A stretch of DNA of 9,663 nucleotides from Promethearchaeota archaeon (GTDB lineage: Archaea; Asgardarchaeota; Lokiarchaeia; Sigyniarchaeales; SOKP01). The position numbers and the translations under genes were made by a program. The stretch is from the NCBI GenBank assembly GCA_030606095.1, contig JAUWHC010000068.1:1-9663 (forward strand), read 5' to 3'. Every line of letters begins with the position of its first letter. The first letter of the stretch is position 1. The notes under the pieces were generated by a model. That model made no database searches. It was not told the origin of the DNA and saw nothing but the letters and a program-made list of their open reading frames with translations. Below are positions 1 through 6,457 of this stretch, one piece after another.

Positions 1-413
1 GATCTGGGCCGGAGTTTGGAAGAGTTGTTCCGAACTTTATTCGTCAAGCGTTAAGCGACGAGGATATAACAATTTTTGGCGATGGTTCTCAAACTCGCTC
101 TTTCATTTATGTTGTAGATGAAATTGAAGGGATTTTAAAGGTAGTATATAAAGACGAAGCAATTGGAGAAGTTATTAATTTGGGCAACGATAAAGAATAC
201 ACTATTTTACAATTAGCTAAAATCATAACAGATTTGACTAATTCTAATTCAGAAATTGTATTCAAGTCTTTACCTATTGACGATCCTGCTAGAAGATCTG
301 CTGATTTAAGAAAAGCAAAAAAAATTCTAAATTGGCAACCTACAACTTCTTTAGAAGAGGGGTTATTGAAAACAATAGCTTGGTTTAAAGATAATGTTCA
401 AAATGAAAAGTAA
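1..413 (+). CDS. NAD-dependent epimerase/dehydratase (extended SDR, nucleotide-sugar type), 3' part
   Basis: The gene is cut by the window edge; the frame is open from base 3 and ends at TAA 411-413, giving about 136 C-terminal residues. The visible part holds the substrate-binding half of an extended short-chain dehydrogenase. It has a GPEFGRVVPNFIRQAL segment, then GDGSQTRSFIYVVDEIEGI, which is the family's GDGxQTRSFxYVxD signature, and ends with RRSADLRKAKKILNWQPTTS followed by LEEGLLKTIAWF. This pattern fits UDP-glucuronate decarboxylase, dTDP-glucose 4,6-dehydratase or UDP-glucose 4-epimerase relatives that make sugars for glycans. The NAD-binding Rossmann half and the YxxxK catalytic pair lie outside, so the exact reaction cannot be named. 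The GP motif is preceded by S rather than the more usual Y. The next gene overlaps its 3' end, suggesting one transcript. Confidence 0.88.
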   Translation, partial: SGPEFGRVVPNFIRQALSDEDITIFGDGSQTRSFIYVVDEIEGILKVVYKDEAIGEVINLGNDKEYTILQLAKIITDLTNSNSEIVFKSLPIDDPARRSADLRKAKKILNWQPTTSLEEGLLKTIAWFKDNVQNEK

Positions 414-919
414 AGAAGGAAAAAAAAAAGTACTTAACAGTTATAAAGAATTTGATAAAATTCTCAAAATTGTCTTAATTATCGGTATAGTTGTTGTGTC
501 TGGCTTTATAATTTATGCCGTATTAACTCCTAAACCGGGTTATTATTATCTTGGTATTTTGAATTGGGAAAAAAAAAGCAGAAAATTACCGTACAGATGC
601 GGAAGTTGATGAAAATATTACTTTCTATATTTCTGTTGGAAATTATTTAAATCGTGATTTTTCATTCCATATAGAAATTTTGAAGGGAAATAACGATACT
701 GTATTAGGTCCATCACCCTCGTTAAACGCAACCTCATTTGCAAATTCGTCGACAATTACTTTACACCATAGAGAGGTTTGGATTTCAAGTGCTTTTAATA
801 TTTCTTTTTCACAGACAGGAACGAATCAAATTATAATTGCGGAATTATGGGAAATCCCTCCTGTAGGTATTAGAAGATTTTTTAATGTGGTATATTTTAG
901 ATTAAACATTACTTCTTAG
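394..919 (+). CDS. Membrane-anchored DUF1616-like protein, split by a frameshift
   Basis: Two open frames make one protein. The first (394-609, alternative ATG at 403) encodes a Lys-rich cytoplasmic start, a single membrane helix at about residues 23-44 (ILKIVLIIGIVVVSGFII and on) and the start of an outer domain, TPKPGYYYLGILNWEKK. It then runs into a stop soon after an A9 run at 569-577. In the frame one base on, the protein continues through KAENYRTDAEVDENITFYIS and a beta-rich stretch to TAG at 917-919. Eight A's instead of nine would join both into about 174 residues. The outer part resembles DUF1616 domains, with a YxLG start, NYRTDAEV and later antiparallel strands; this is from recall. 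The start overlaps the epimerase gene, so a cell-surface or glycan role is possible but unproven. The break may be a sequencing error, a slippage site or real decay. Confidence 0.6.
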
Positions 920-927
920 TAATCGTG

Positions 928-954
928 AAAATTAAATCATAATAATTTAATTTT
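928..954. terminator. Inverted repeat at convergent gene ends, possible two-way terminator
   Basis: AAAATTAAA (928-936) pairs with TTTAATTTT (946-954) around a 9-base loop. It sits just past the stop of the DUF1616-like gene and overlaps the stop codon of pmbA on the other strand. Both transcripts would end in U-rich RNA. The stem is all A/T and therefore weak. Confidence 0.4.
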
Positions 955-2323
955 TAGATCCAATAATTTGTACATCTTTGACCCTTACATACGGGGCTTT
1001 AAATGGACCGTAAATTCTATAATCTGTTGATACGGCTTCAATTTTTTTAAATAAATCCAATAAATTTATTCCAAACATAGTTTCGTTTAAAGCTTGTTTT
1101 ATTTCTCCATCTTTAATTAAATTTCCTTGAGAGATTAATCCACTAAAATCCCCTGTAGCAATGTTTGCCGAATCTCCGGTAGTATTTAAGAATATACCTT
1201 CTTTAACATCTTGTATCATTTCTTCTACAGAAGAAGTTCCAGTTTGCATAACGAAGTTTGATATACCTATAGAAGGGACAGAATAAAAGGACCTTCTAGA
1301 AGCATTTCCAGTGCTTTCAACGCCTTCCTTCCCTGCTGTATAACTGTTGTGTAATAAGCCCGATTTTAAAAAAATTCCTTTGTCTATAATTTTTTTATTC
1401 CCGCAAGGGACGCCCTCTCCATCGAAATTACTAGATCCTATGGCTCCATCTATTAATGCGTTATCTTCAAGAGTTAAATATTCAGAACCAATAACTTTTT
1501 CTCTCTTATCAACCAGAAAACTTCGTTTATATTGAAATAGTTCTGCGTTTATGGCAGAAGAAATTGGGTTTAAAATAAGATTTATAGTCCCTTTAGGAGA
1601 TAAAATTACAGGCATTTTTTTAGGCTTAATTTTAATTCTATTAAGATTTCTTTTCGCGTTTTTTAAAGCTTCAATCGCGGTATTTGTTCCGTTAATATCC
1701 TTTAGATTTCTTTTCATTTGGGATTCGTCCCCATTTGAAGTTTCTCCAGTAATTTTATTTTTTACAATAATGTTGGATGAAATTGAAAATACTGTTTCTT
1801 TTTCAAATACTTCGATATCATTTGAATTGAATACATAGGAGATATTGTAATTAGATGTGAAATCACCAGATTGAGAAATCGCTAAGTCATCAACTTTACA
1901 TACATTAATCAATTCTTTAACATATTCAATTGAGTCTTCGATGGTTAATGTTTTTATATTGGCATCGTATATTTTTTTAACATTAGGATAAGTTTTGTAT
2001 TTTAACGGCAAATTTTGAAAGTGAGGATCGGCAGTGCCTGCATTCATCATTTTTATAGCGTTTTTAATAATTTTTTCTATTATTTTTTTATTTAATTTAT
2101 TTGTGAACGCAAACCCTAAAGAACCTTTTTTATTGTAAATTCTAATCGAAATTCCATGGTCCCTTCCAATTTCACTGTATTTTATTGAATTTTCTTCGAG
2201 TTCGATGTTGGTATATTCGTTCTTGCCAACGAAAATTTCTGCACATTTAAAATCTGGAGCCTTTTTTTCGGCGATTTTTATCCCATAGTTAGCAAGCTCA
2301 AAAATATCAATCGTATTATTCAT
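947..2323 (-). CDS. pmbA: TldE/PmbA family protein, partner of TldD
   Basis: A 458-residue protein of the TldD/PmbA (peptidase U62) family, about full length for PmbA. In characterised pairs TldE/PmbA forms a heterodimer with TldD that degrades or processes peptides such as microcin B17 precursor and CcdA; it is itself non-catalytic. In keeping with that, no HExxxH motif is seen. The N-terminal alpha/beta part (about 1-200) is followed by the C-terminal beta domain. That domain has typical motifs: FDGEGVPCGNKKIIDKGIFL, a GNASRR segment, GDFSGLISQGNLIKDGE near 390-415, and a YGPFKAPYVRVKDVQIIG tail. The ATG follows the tldD TAA with no gap. A G-rich stretch (plus-strand C's at 2334-2338) inside the tldD end can act as ribosome binding site, so the two are probably translationally coupled. 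No archaeal substrate can be inferred. Confidence 0.9.
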   Translation of the reverse strand: MNNTIDIFELANYGIKIAEKKAPDFKCAEIFVGKNEYTNIELEENSIKYSEIGRDHGISIRIYNKKGSLGFAFTNKLNKKIIEKIIKNAIKMMNAGTADPHFQNLPLKYKTYPNVKKIYDANIKTLTIEDSIEYVKELINVCKVDDLAISQSGDFTSNYNISYVFNSNDIEVFEKETVFSISSNIIVKNKITGETSNGDESQMKRNLKDINGTNTAIEALKNAKRNLNRIKIKPKKMPVILSPKGTINLILNPISSAINAELFQYKRSFLVDKREKVIGSEYLTLEDNALIDGAIGSSNFDGEGVPCGNKKIIDKGIFLKSGLLHNSYTAGKEGVESTGNASRRSFYSVPSIGISNFVMQTGTSSVEEMIQDVKEGIFLNTTGDSANIATGDFSGLISQGNLIKDGEIKQALNETMFGINLLDLFKKIEAVSTDYRIYGPFKAPYVRVKDVQIIGSKN

Positions 2324-3775
2324 TTAATTTAATCCCCCTACGGTTATATTGTCGATCCTAATGTACGGCCCTCCATCACTTACATGAACTCTCTGACCAC
2401 CCTTACCACATATTCCAGATGAAAAGCCGAAAGTATTATTATCACCAATAGCAGTGATTTTTTTTAAAACTTCTAAAATCATACCTGACAACGCAACATC
2501 TCTCATTAATTCCTGTTTTTCTCCGTTTTTAATTTTATAGGAAAATTTACATTTAAATTGGAAGTTTCCTGTGGTCGGATTCGTATAACCGTATAAAAAA
2601 TCTTCACAAAGAATTCCATTTTTTGTGTCTTGAATCATTTCTTCGACATTCCAGTCTTTTGGTTCGATGTAAGTAAATCCCATTCGAACTTGAGGCTTAG
2701 AAGAGCTAGATGAAGCTCTTCCATGACCATTTGGAGGAACACTCATTCTAGATGAGGTTTCTAAGTTATGTAAATAATTTTTAAACACTCCATTTTCAAT
2801 TAACACTGTCTTTTGGGAAGGGATCCCTTCATCGTCTGTAAAATAACTCCCAAATAACTCATATGGTAATCCAAATTTAGAACCTTGTCCCATAGAGGGA
2901 TCATCCACTACATTAATGTCGTCAAAAGCCACTTCTTGACCAATCTTTCCTTCCAAAATGCTTTCCTTGCTCAAAACCAAATCTGCTTCACACGCGTGTC
3001 CAAATGCTTCGTGAATTAAGGTTCCGGCAAGTTTAGGATCGGCTATAATCGTAAATTTTCCTCCTACTGGAGATTTTGCTTCTAATAATTTAATCGATTC
3101 TTGTGCTGTTTTAACGCTTAAATTTTCTGCTTTCTCTGTAGATAATATTTCGAACCCCCCTAAACCTCCGACAGAATTAATCGATCTTTGGATTACACCC
3201 CCTTTTTGGGAATAAACTATGTTCAACAAGCGTAAATATGAAAGATCTTGATAAATATTACTACCAAATGAGTTTATAAAAACATAGCTTTTAACGCCAT
3301 CCATGTAAATCGTGTGCGTGTTTTTTATCTTTTTAGAATAATTAGATGCAATCTTTTCATGATGTTTTACGAGAAGAATCTTTTCTTCAATATCTACATC
3401 TGCTAGCTTTCTCTTACTCTTAATTTTAAAACTTTTATTAATAGGATCAACTTCTTTAATTTTGAACTTGTGTTTTGATAAAGATTCTGTTAATTTCGCT
3501 AGCTTAATTGATTTTAAAAAGATTGTTTTAATTAAATCTTTGTTAAGATCTTTCAACACATAAAATCCTACTCCCCCATTCGCAAAAGTTCGTATTCCAC
3601 AATTTGTAATTTCATAGGAAGAGATTTCTGTACTTTTTTGATCCGTAAAATCTATGGTTGTTCCATTGCTTATCGTTGCTCTTATATCCCAATAATCGAT
3701 CTTATTAGCAGCGAGTTGATTTAACTCCTTAATTAATTGGTCATCAATAAATTTTAATCCATCAATAACTTCCAT
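2324..3775 (-). CDS. tldD: TldD metalloprotease
   Basis: A complete 483-residue TldD, the catalytic subunit of the TldD-TldE zinc peptidase. The active-site helix shows the HExxxH motif HEAFGH (His255, Glu256, His260). The C-terminal SSGICGKGGQ supplies the Cys (Cys456) expected as third metal ligand, and VSDGGPYIRI follows, a hallmark of the family. The N-terminal alpha/beta domain spans about 1-230. The ATG at 3775 has no clear Shine-Dalgarno motif, but a TATA-like box lies about 28 bases upstream, fitting a leaderless transcript. The first 25 codons differ from those of the displaced 5' copy at 5565-5720, whereas codons 26-51 are nearly identical in DNA, so the N-terminus seems to have been supplied by an inserted element. 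pmbA follows directly. Confidence 0.95.
   Translation of the reverse strand: MEVIDGLKFIDDQLIKELNQLAANKIDYWDIRATISNGTTIDFTDQKSTEISSYEITNCGIRTFANGGVGFYVLKDLNKDLIKTIFLKSIKLAKLTESLSKHKFKIKEVDPINKSFKIKSKRKLADVDIEEKILLVKHHEKIASNYSKKIKNTHTIYMDGVKSYVFINSFGSNIYQDLSYLRLLNIVYSQKGGVIQRSINSVGGLGGFEILSTEKAENLSVKTAQESIKLLEAKSPVGGKFTIIADPKLAGTLIHEAFGHACEADLVLSKESILEGKIGQEVAFDDINVVDDPSMGQGSKFGLPYELFGSYFTDDEGIPSQKTVLIENGVFKNYLHNLETSSRMSVPPNGHGRASSSSSKPQVRMGFTYIEPKDWNVEEMIQDTKNGILCEDFLYGYTNPTTGNFQFKCKFSYKIKNGEKQELMRDVALSGMILEVLKKITAIGDNNTFGFSSGICGKGGQRVHVSDGGPYIRIDNITVGGLN
3622..3700 (-). repeat. 79-bp direct repeat, copy within intact tldD
   Basis: Identical to 5567-5645 except at one position (G at 3656, A at 5601). 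It covers about codons 26-52 of tldD. The flanks on both sides diverge sharply. Confidence 0.93.
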
Positions 3776-3799
3776 TTTTGCACTTATTTCTATTGATTT

Positions 3800-3807
3800 T
3801 ATTAAAA
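3800..3807 (-). promoter_or_regulatory. TATA-like box for the intact tldD
   Basis: On the minus strand the bases read TTTTAATA, centred about 28 bases before the tldD ATG. That is the spacing of archaeal leaderless promoters. It lies inside the putative inserted element, between the endonuclease gene and tldD. Placement rests on spacing alone in A/T-rich DNA. Confidence 0.35.
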
Positions 3808-3860
3808 GAAAAAAATTTTGATATCTTTAAAAGTTTTAACAAAAAATCTTACAATACAAA

Positions 3861-3961
3861 CTATAACTTTTTTTTTTTACATTCTTTACAAGGAGTCTTA
3901 ACCCTTTTTATATTCTTTGCAGATTGTTCAAATTCATATCCACATACTACACAAATCCATT
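3861..3961 (-). pseudogene. Out-of-frame zinc-ribbon tail of the GIY-YIG endonuclease gene
   Basis: Just past the endonuclease stop another frame, open from about 3989, encodes ELKWICVVCGYEFEQSAKN, then KRVKTPCKECKKKKL and TAG at 3861. This is a compact C-x2-C-x17-C-x2-C zinc ribbon with no start codon of its own. The A5 run at 3979-3983 lies just before the endonuclease stop; one more A there would fuse the ribbon in frame after ...SPYDKSIK. I infer that it was, or still is through slippage or a sequence error, the C-terminal DNA-binding end of the nuclease. Confidence 0.5.
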
Positions 3962-5443
3962 TTAATTCACTATTCTCGTTTTTATACTTTTATCATACGG
4001 AGATAAAAGTATTAGATTTTTTTCTTTTGCAATAGCACTTAGCAATTCATTTTTAGTTAGTAATTTGTGATCTTTATTTTCTTCTCTATATTCTTTGTCG
4101 AGCTCGTTAAAATATTCCAAACTCTGAATGACGCCCATCTTATCTAAAATTGCCTTAAGTTCTGTATAATTCGTAATTCCAAATTTCCCTGTAATTCTAG
4201 GAATCTTTACTCTGGATATATTATAAAATCCATATTTTTCGAACAGATCTGAGGATGTTTCTGACTTATCAACATTTATAAAAAAATCTTTTATTGCCGG
4301 ATCTTTAAAGGTGCTGTACCCGTCAGGATTATCCAAATATTTAAAGATTTCATCAATGCTCCTATCATCTAAAAAGCACTTTGCCTCTTTATAATTCCGT
4401 ACTCCAAACGGACCAAGAATTTGTTTTATTTTTCTACTAACTGTACTACCTCCAAAACCATATTTTGTCAAGTCTTCTCTCTTTTCCGAATTTTTAACAT
4501 CATTCAAAAATTGTTTTTTGTCTTCTATAGGAATAATATTATCTTCTTGAACTCTGCCTAAAATTTCTAACCTCTTGTTTAAAGTCTTGGAGTCTTCATT
4601 TCTAAGCTTTTCCCAAACTTTCTTCTGAGCTTCACTAAAGATCTCGCTCATTTTTTCTTTATGTCCTTCTCTCTCCCAGACTTCCTTTATTCCATTGCTT
4701 GTCTTTTCTCGGTATTTAGGTTCTTGCCACTTCCTTCTTGAGATCTCCCTAATTTTTTCTATAGTTTCTGGAGCATGTCTTCCACCTCTTCCCCCATCAT
4801 TCATGTTATAACCATATGTAGGATTCTTATATCTTAATGCGTTTGATTTAAATTTCTTAATATAAAATATTTCCTTTTCGTCTAACTCAGATTGACTGTA
4901 AGCAATATCAAATAACTTCAAATCCCATACTTCACCCCCATACTTAATAATGGCATTAAATATATATCTTGCTTGTATTGGTTGAGAGTTTTTTTTTTCT
5001 CTCCTTCTTTTTAATTGTGAAGCTTTGTTTATAATAGATGACCATTCTTTTTCTATGAGTACTGTAGTCTGTCCAATATATTTTTTGTTTCTACACGCTT
5101 GATTTGTTGATACATAAATGAAACCGCAAAGGTTTCTTATTTTTTTTAAAAATTTCTTTTCCCCATAAGCAAAACCCTGATATGAAGATATATCTTTTGC
5201 AATATTATAGATTACGGGTGGAATTTTTTTAAGTTGATCAACGGATAAACGATCTAGCAATTTAGTTTCATTTTTTAAAATTAGGAATATTTTTCTTATC
5301 AATTGAAGAAAAAACTCTTTATCTACACATAGATTTGAAAAAAAATTCAATATATCGGCTTCACTTTCAAATAAAAGATTTCTAATTTTACCTGAAATTA
5401 TTTCTTTTTTGCTGCTCTTCTCATTAAATTGTTTTCCTGTCAA
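3962..5443 (-). CDS. GIY-YIG homing-endonuclease-like protein with tandem DNA-recognition repeats
   Basis: A 493-residue reading if started at TTG 5443. Residues 107-126 carry the GIY-YIG signature in variant form: GFIYV, then KYIGQT. A following basic helix and the conserved acidic segment SELDEKEIFYIKKF near 185-198 precede NPTYGYNMNDGGRGGRH, a common exit motif in this nuclease class. Next is a NUMOD-like stretch, APETIEKIREISRRKW. The C-terminal half has two tandem units of about 52 residues (about 309-361 and 384-436), each with KYGF and ILGPFGVRNY or ITGKFGITNY, like homing-endonuclease-associated repeats. The predicted role is sequence-specific DNA cleavage to spread its own gene. No ATG lies in this frame: it is open back to 5596, inside the displaced tldD end, so the true start is uncertain. 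The strongest Shine-Dalgarno-like motif, AGAGGAG (5492-5498), is followed only by ATA codons. A zinc-ribbon tail is out of frame downstream. Confidence 0.82.
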   Translation of the reverse strand: MTGKQFNEKSSKKEIISGKIRNLLFESEADILNFFSNLCVDKEFFLQLIRKIFLILKNETKLLDRLSVDQLKKIPPVIYNIAKDISSYQGFAYGEKKFLKKIRNLCGFIYVSTNQACRNKKYIGQTTVLIEKEWSSIINKASQLKRRREKKNSQPIQARYIFNAIIKYGGEVWDLKLFDIAYSQSELDEKEIFYIKKFKSNALRYKNPTYGYNMNDGGRGGRHAPETIEKIREISRRKWQEPKYREKTSNGIKEVWEREGHKEKMSEIFSEAQKKVWEKLRNEDSKTLNKRLEILGRVQEDNIIPIEDKKQFLNDVKNSEKREDLTKYGFGGSTVSRKIKQILGPFGVRNYKEAKCFLDDRSIDEIFKYLDNPDGYSTFKDPAIKDFFINVDKSETSSDLFEKYGFYNISRVKIPRITGKFGITNYTELKAILDKMGVIQSLEYFNELDKEYREENKDHKLLTKNELLSAIAKEKNLILLSPYDKSIKTRIVN

Positions 5444-5564
5444 GAATTTTTTCGACTCATTTATATGCTCTTCTACATCTGTATTTATTAACTCCTCTGG
5501 ATTAAAGAAAATTGGTTTTTGAGGTATAGAAAATTTTATCTCTTTTTGATTTAATTTTGATTTT

Positions 5565-5720
5565 TTAGATTTCTGTACTTTTTTGATCCGTAAAATCTAT
5601 AGTTGTTCCATTGCTTATCGTTGCTCTTATATCCCAATAATCGATTTGGTTTCCCGCTTCTTGAGTTAGGTAATTTATAAAATCGTTATCAAATAGCTTT
5701 AATTCGTCTTTAATTTCCAT
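5565..5720 (-). pseudogene. Displaced 5' fragment of tldD (51 codons)
   Basis: ATG at 5720 opens 51 codons ending ...FTDQKSTEI and then TAA at 5565-5567, just where homology to intact tldD ends. Residues 26-51 (IDYWDIRATISNGTTIDFTD and on) equal those of intact TldD, while residues 1-25 are related but different (MEIKDELKLFDNDF against MEVIDGLKFIDDQL). It has a good ribosome binding site, GGTGA (plus-strand TCACC at 5726-5730) five bases before ATG, which intact tldD lacks. I infer this is the ancestral tldD start, cut off by the insertion. It may now serve as a leader that lets transcription and possibly translation reach the nuclease gene, whose open frame overlaps it in the +1 frame. Confidence 0.85.
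5567..5645 (-). repeat. 79-bp direct repeat, copy within displaced tldD 5' end
   Basis: Second copy of the repeat at 3622-3700, 78 of 79 bases the same. Its 3' edge on the coding strand (5567) is the junction with nuclease-gene DNA. Confidence 0.93.
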
Positions 5721-5725
5721 AGTAT

Positions 5726-5730
5726 TCACC
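5726..5730 (-). promoter_or_regulatory. Shine-Dalgarno GGTGA before the displaced tldD start
   Basis: The minus strand reads GGTGA five bases upstream of ATG 5720. A second GGTGA lies eight bases further upstream at 5734-5738. It matches the anti-SD of archaeal 16S rRNA and supports this ATG as a once-functional start. Confidence 0.6.
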
Positions 5731-5837
5731 AAATCACCGTATATGAATTATTAATAAAAATTTATTAATATTATATTTAGAATCATTAAAAGATTGAAGA
5801 AGAGAGGTTTAAATAATTTTATTTTTTGAAATATTTT

Positions 5838-6083
5838 TTATTCAAAATTATCTTTTGGGTTAAGATAATAAAAAAGAGATTCTTTTTCTCCACCCATCTT
5901 TAGTTTCTTGATTATTTTAATGGCTTCTTGAAGCGATACCATCTTGGAAATTTTAACAGAATTTTTAAACTGAAACGACCGATTACATTTCCAACATTTT
6001 TTTGATTTTAATATCTTTTTGCTATAAAACCATTCGCCACAGTGATAACACCGAAAAAAGTAGAACTTTTGAACATTGCGCAT
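5838..6083 (-). CDS. Small DUF1922-like zinc-ribbon protein
   Basis: An 81-residue protein with a four-cysteine ribbon: Cys12 and Cys15 in RCYHCG, Cys30 and Cys33 in KCWKCN. A beta segment (VKISKMV) follows, then an amphipathic helix, LQEAIKIIKKLKM. This order and spacing recall the archaeal DUF1922 (MTH1184-type) family, whose members have an xRCxxCG...YSKxxxKxxxC...C ribbon and a helix of the EEASxxVRxLQ type. The assignment is from memory of the family, and its function is unknown; the ribbon probably binds zinc. No Shine-Dalgarno motif precedes the ATG. Instead a BRE/TATA-like element lies about 31 bases upstream, which fits a leaderless mRNA. It lies upstream of the displaced tldD start on the same strand, 117 bp away. 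Confidence 0.75.
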   Translation of the reverse strand: MRNVQKFYFFRCYHCGEWFYSKKILKSKKCWKCNRSFQFKNSVKISKMVSLQEAIKIIKKLKMGGEKESLFYYLNPKDNFE

Positions 6084-6110
6084 CTTCTTAAGGTGATAAC
6101 AAAAAAATTG

Positions 6111-6122
6111 ATTTAAATTTCC
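6111..6122 (-). promoter_or_regulatory. BRE/TATA promoter element for the DUF1922-like gene
   Basis: The minus strand reads GGAAATTTAAAT. The purine-rich GGAAA resembles a TFB recognition element and TTTAAAT a TATA box centred about 31 bases before ATG 6083. This predicts a transcript starting within a few bases of the start codon. Confidence 0.45.
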
Positions 6123-6191
6123 AGTAAGGCTACGAGTTTTCTAACATACAATGTATATTTTGATATTAATATAAGAAACTGGTAAAAATAA

Positions 6192-6362
6192 ATTTCCAAT
6201 ATTAAATTAAGAAAAAACCTTCAAGAAACAGACTACAACGTAAATCTCTTCACAATTTTTACTGTCGGAAACATATTCGCCGTTTTAGAAGCTATTTCCG
6301 ATTCTATTGAAGGCGTTGCGGATTATATTATAGTTCTTCTTAAAAGTACGAGCGGTCTTTAA
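6192..6362 (+). pseudogene. Coding-like remnant without a start codon
   Basis: A 56-codon open stretch ends at TAA 6360-6362 and encodes, near its end, TVGNIFAVLEAISDSIEGVA then DYIIVLLKSTSGL. It is less A/T-rich than the surrounding spacer and looks like a genuine amphipathic helical segment. No ATG, GTG or TTG start is present and no family was recognised. The minus strand has an overlapping but less convincing open stretch. It may be the 3' relic of a lost gene. Confidence 0.25.
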
Positions 6363-6423
6363 GTCAAAATAATTAATATAAGAACGAAATCAACATCAAT
6401 TTATAGAAATTAGGTTTTAAAAT

Positions 6424-6451
6424 TAAAAAATAATGAAAAATAATGAAAAAA
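6424..6451 (-). terminator. Possible U-rich terminator after tfb, with 10-bp tandem repeat
   Basis: Just after the tfb stop the minus-strand transcript would carry several U5-6 tracts. They are built from two exact copies of TAATGAAAAA on the plus strand (6431-6440, 6441-6450). Archaeal intrinsic termination uses such U tracts without needing a hairpin. Confidence 0.4.
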
Positions 6452-6457
6452 TCTTAA

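Larger units (their letters stand above)
3622..5566 (-). mobile_element. Putative 1945-bp insertion in tldD carrying a GIY-YIG nuclease and a replacement tldD 5' end
   Basis: A 79-bp direct repeat offset by 1945 bp brackets the nuclease gene. Read on the coding strand, the order is displaced tldD start, repeat, nuclease, new promoter, new tldD start, repeat, rest of tldD. Homology to intact tldD stops abruptly after GAAATCT at 5567. The unit therefore looks like an insertion that restored its host gene, or the product of repair after nuclease cleavage. No transposase, integrase or group I intron core was recognised, so the nuclease is the only candidate mobility gene. Confidence 0.6.
6084..6457. 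other. Gene-poor spacer between the DUF1922-like gene and tfb
   Basis: 374 bp without a confident gene. It holds the BRE/TATA element near its left end, a coding-like remnant on the plus strand (6192-6362) and an A-rich 10-bp tandem repeat (6431-6450) just past tfb. No RNA gene was recognised. Confidence 0.5.

Noticed and set aside
1347..1838. Plus-strand open frames at 1347-1535 and 1551-1838
   Set aside because: They lie opposite the well-supported pmbA gene, have no ribosome sites and resemble no protein family.
3778..4035. Plus-strand open frame of 85 codons
   Set aside because: It runs opposite the zinc-ribbon tail and nuclease end, is dominated by Phe and Leu from poly-T DNA, and lacks a ribosome site.
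3776..5566. Group I or group II intron, or intein, in tldD
   Set aside because: Tempting because of the GIY-YIG gene, but the downstream tldD has its own complete N-terminus rather than a continuing exon. I saw no intron core or intein splice motifs, and the frame stops right at the junction.
6088..6150. GGTGAT on the plus strand at about 6091 as ribosome site of a gene
   Set aside because: Only a few codons follow before stops, so no gene is supported.
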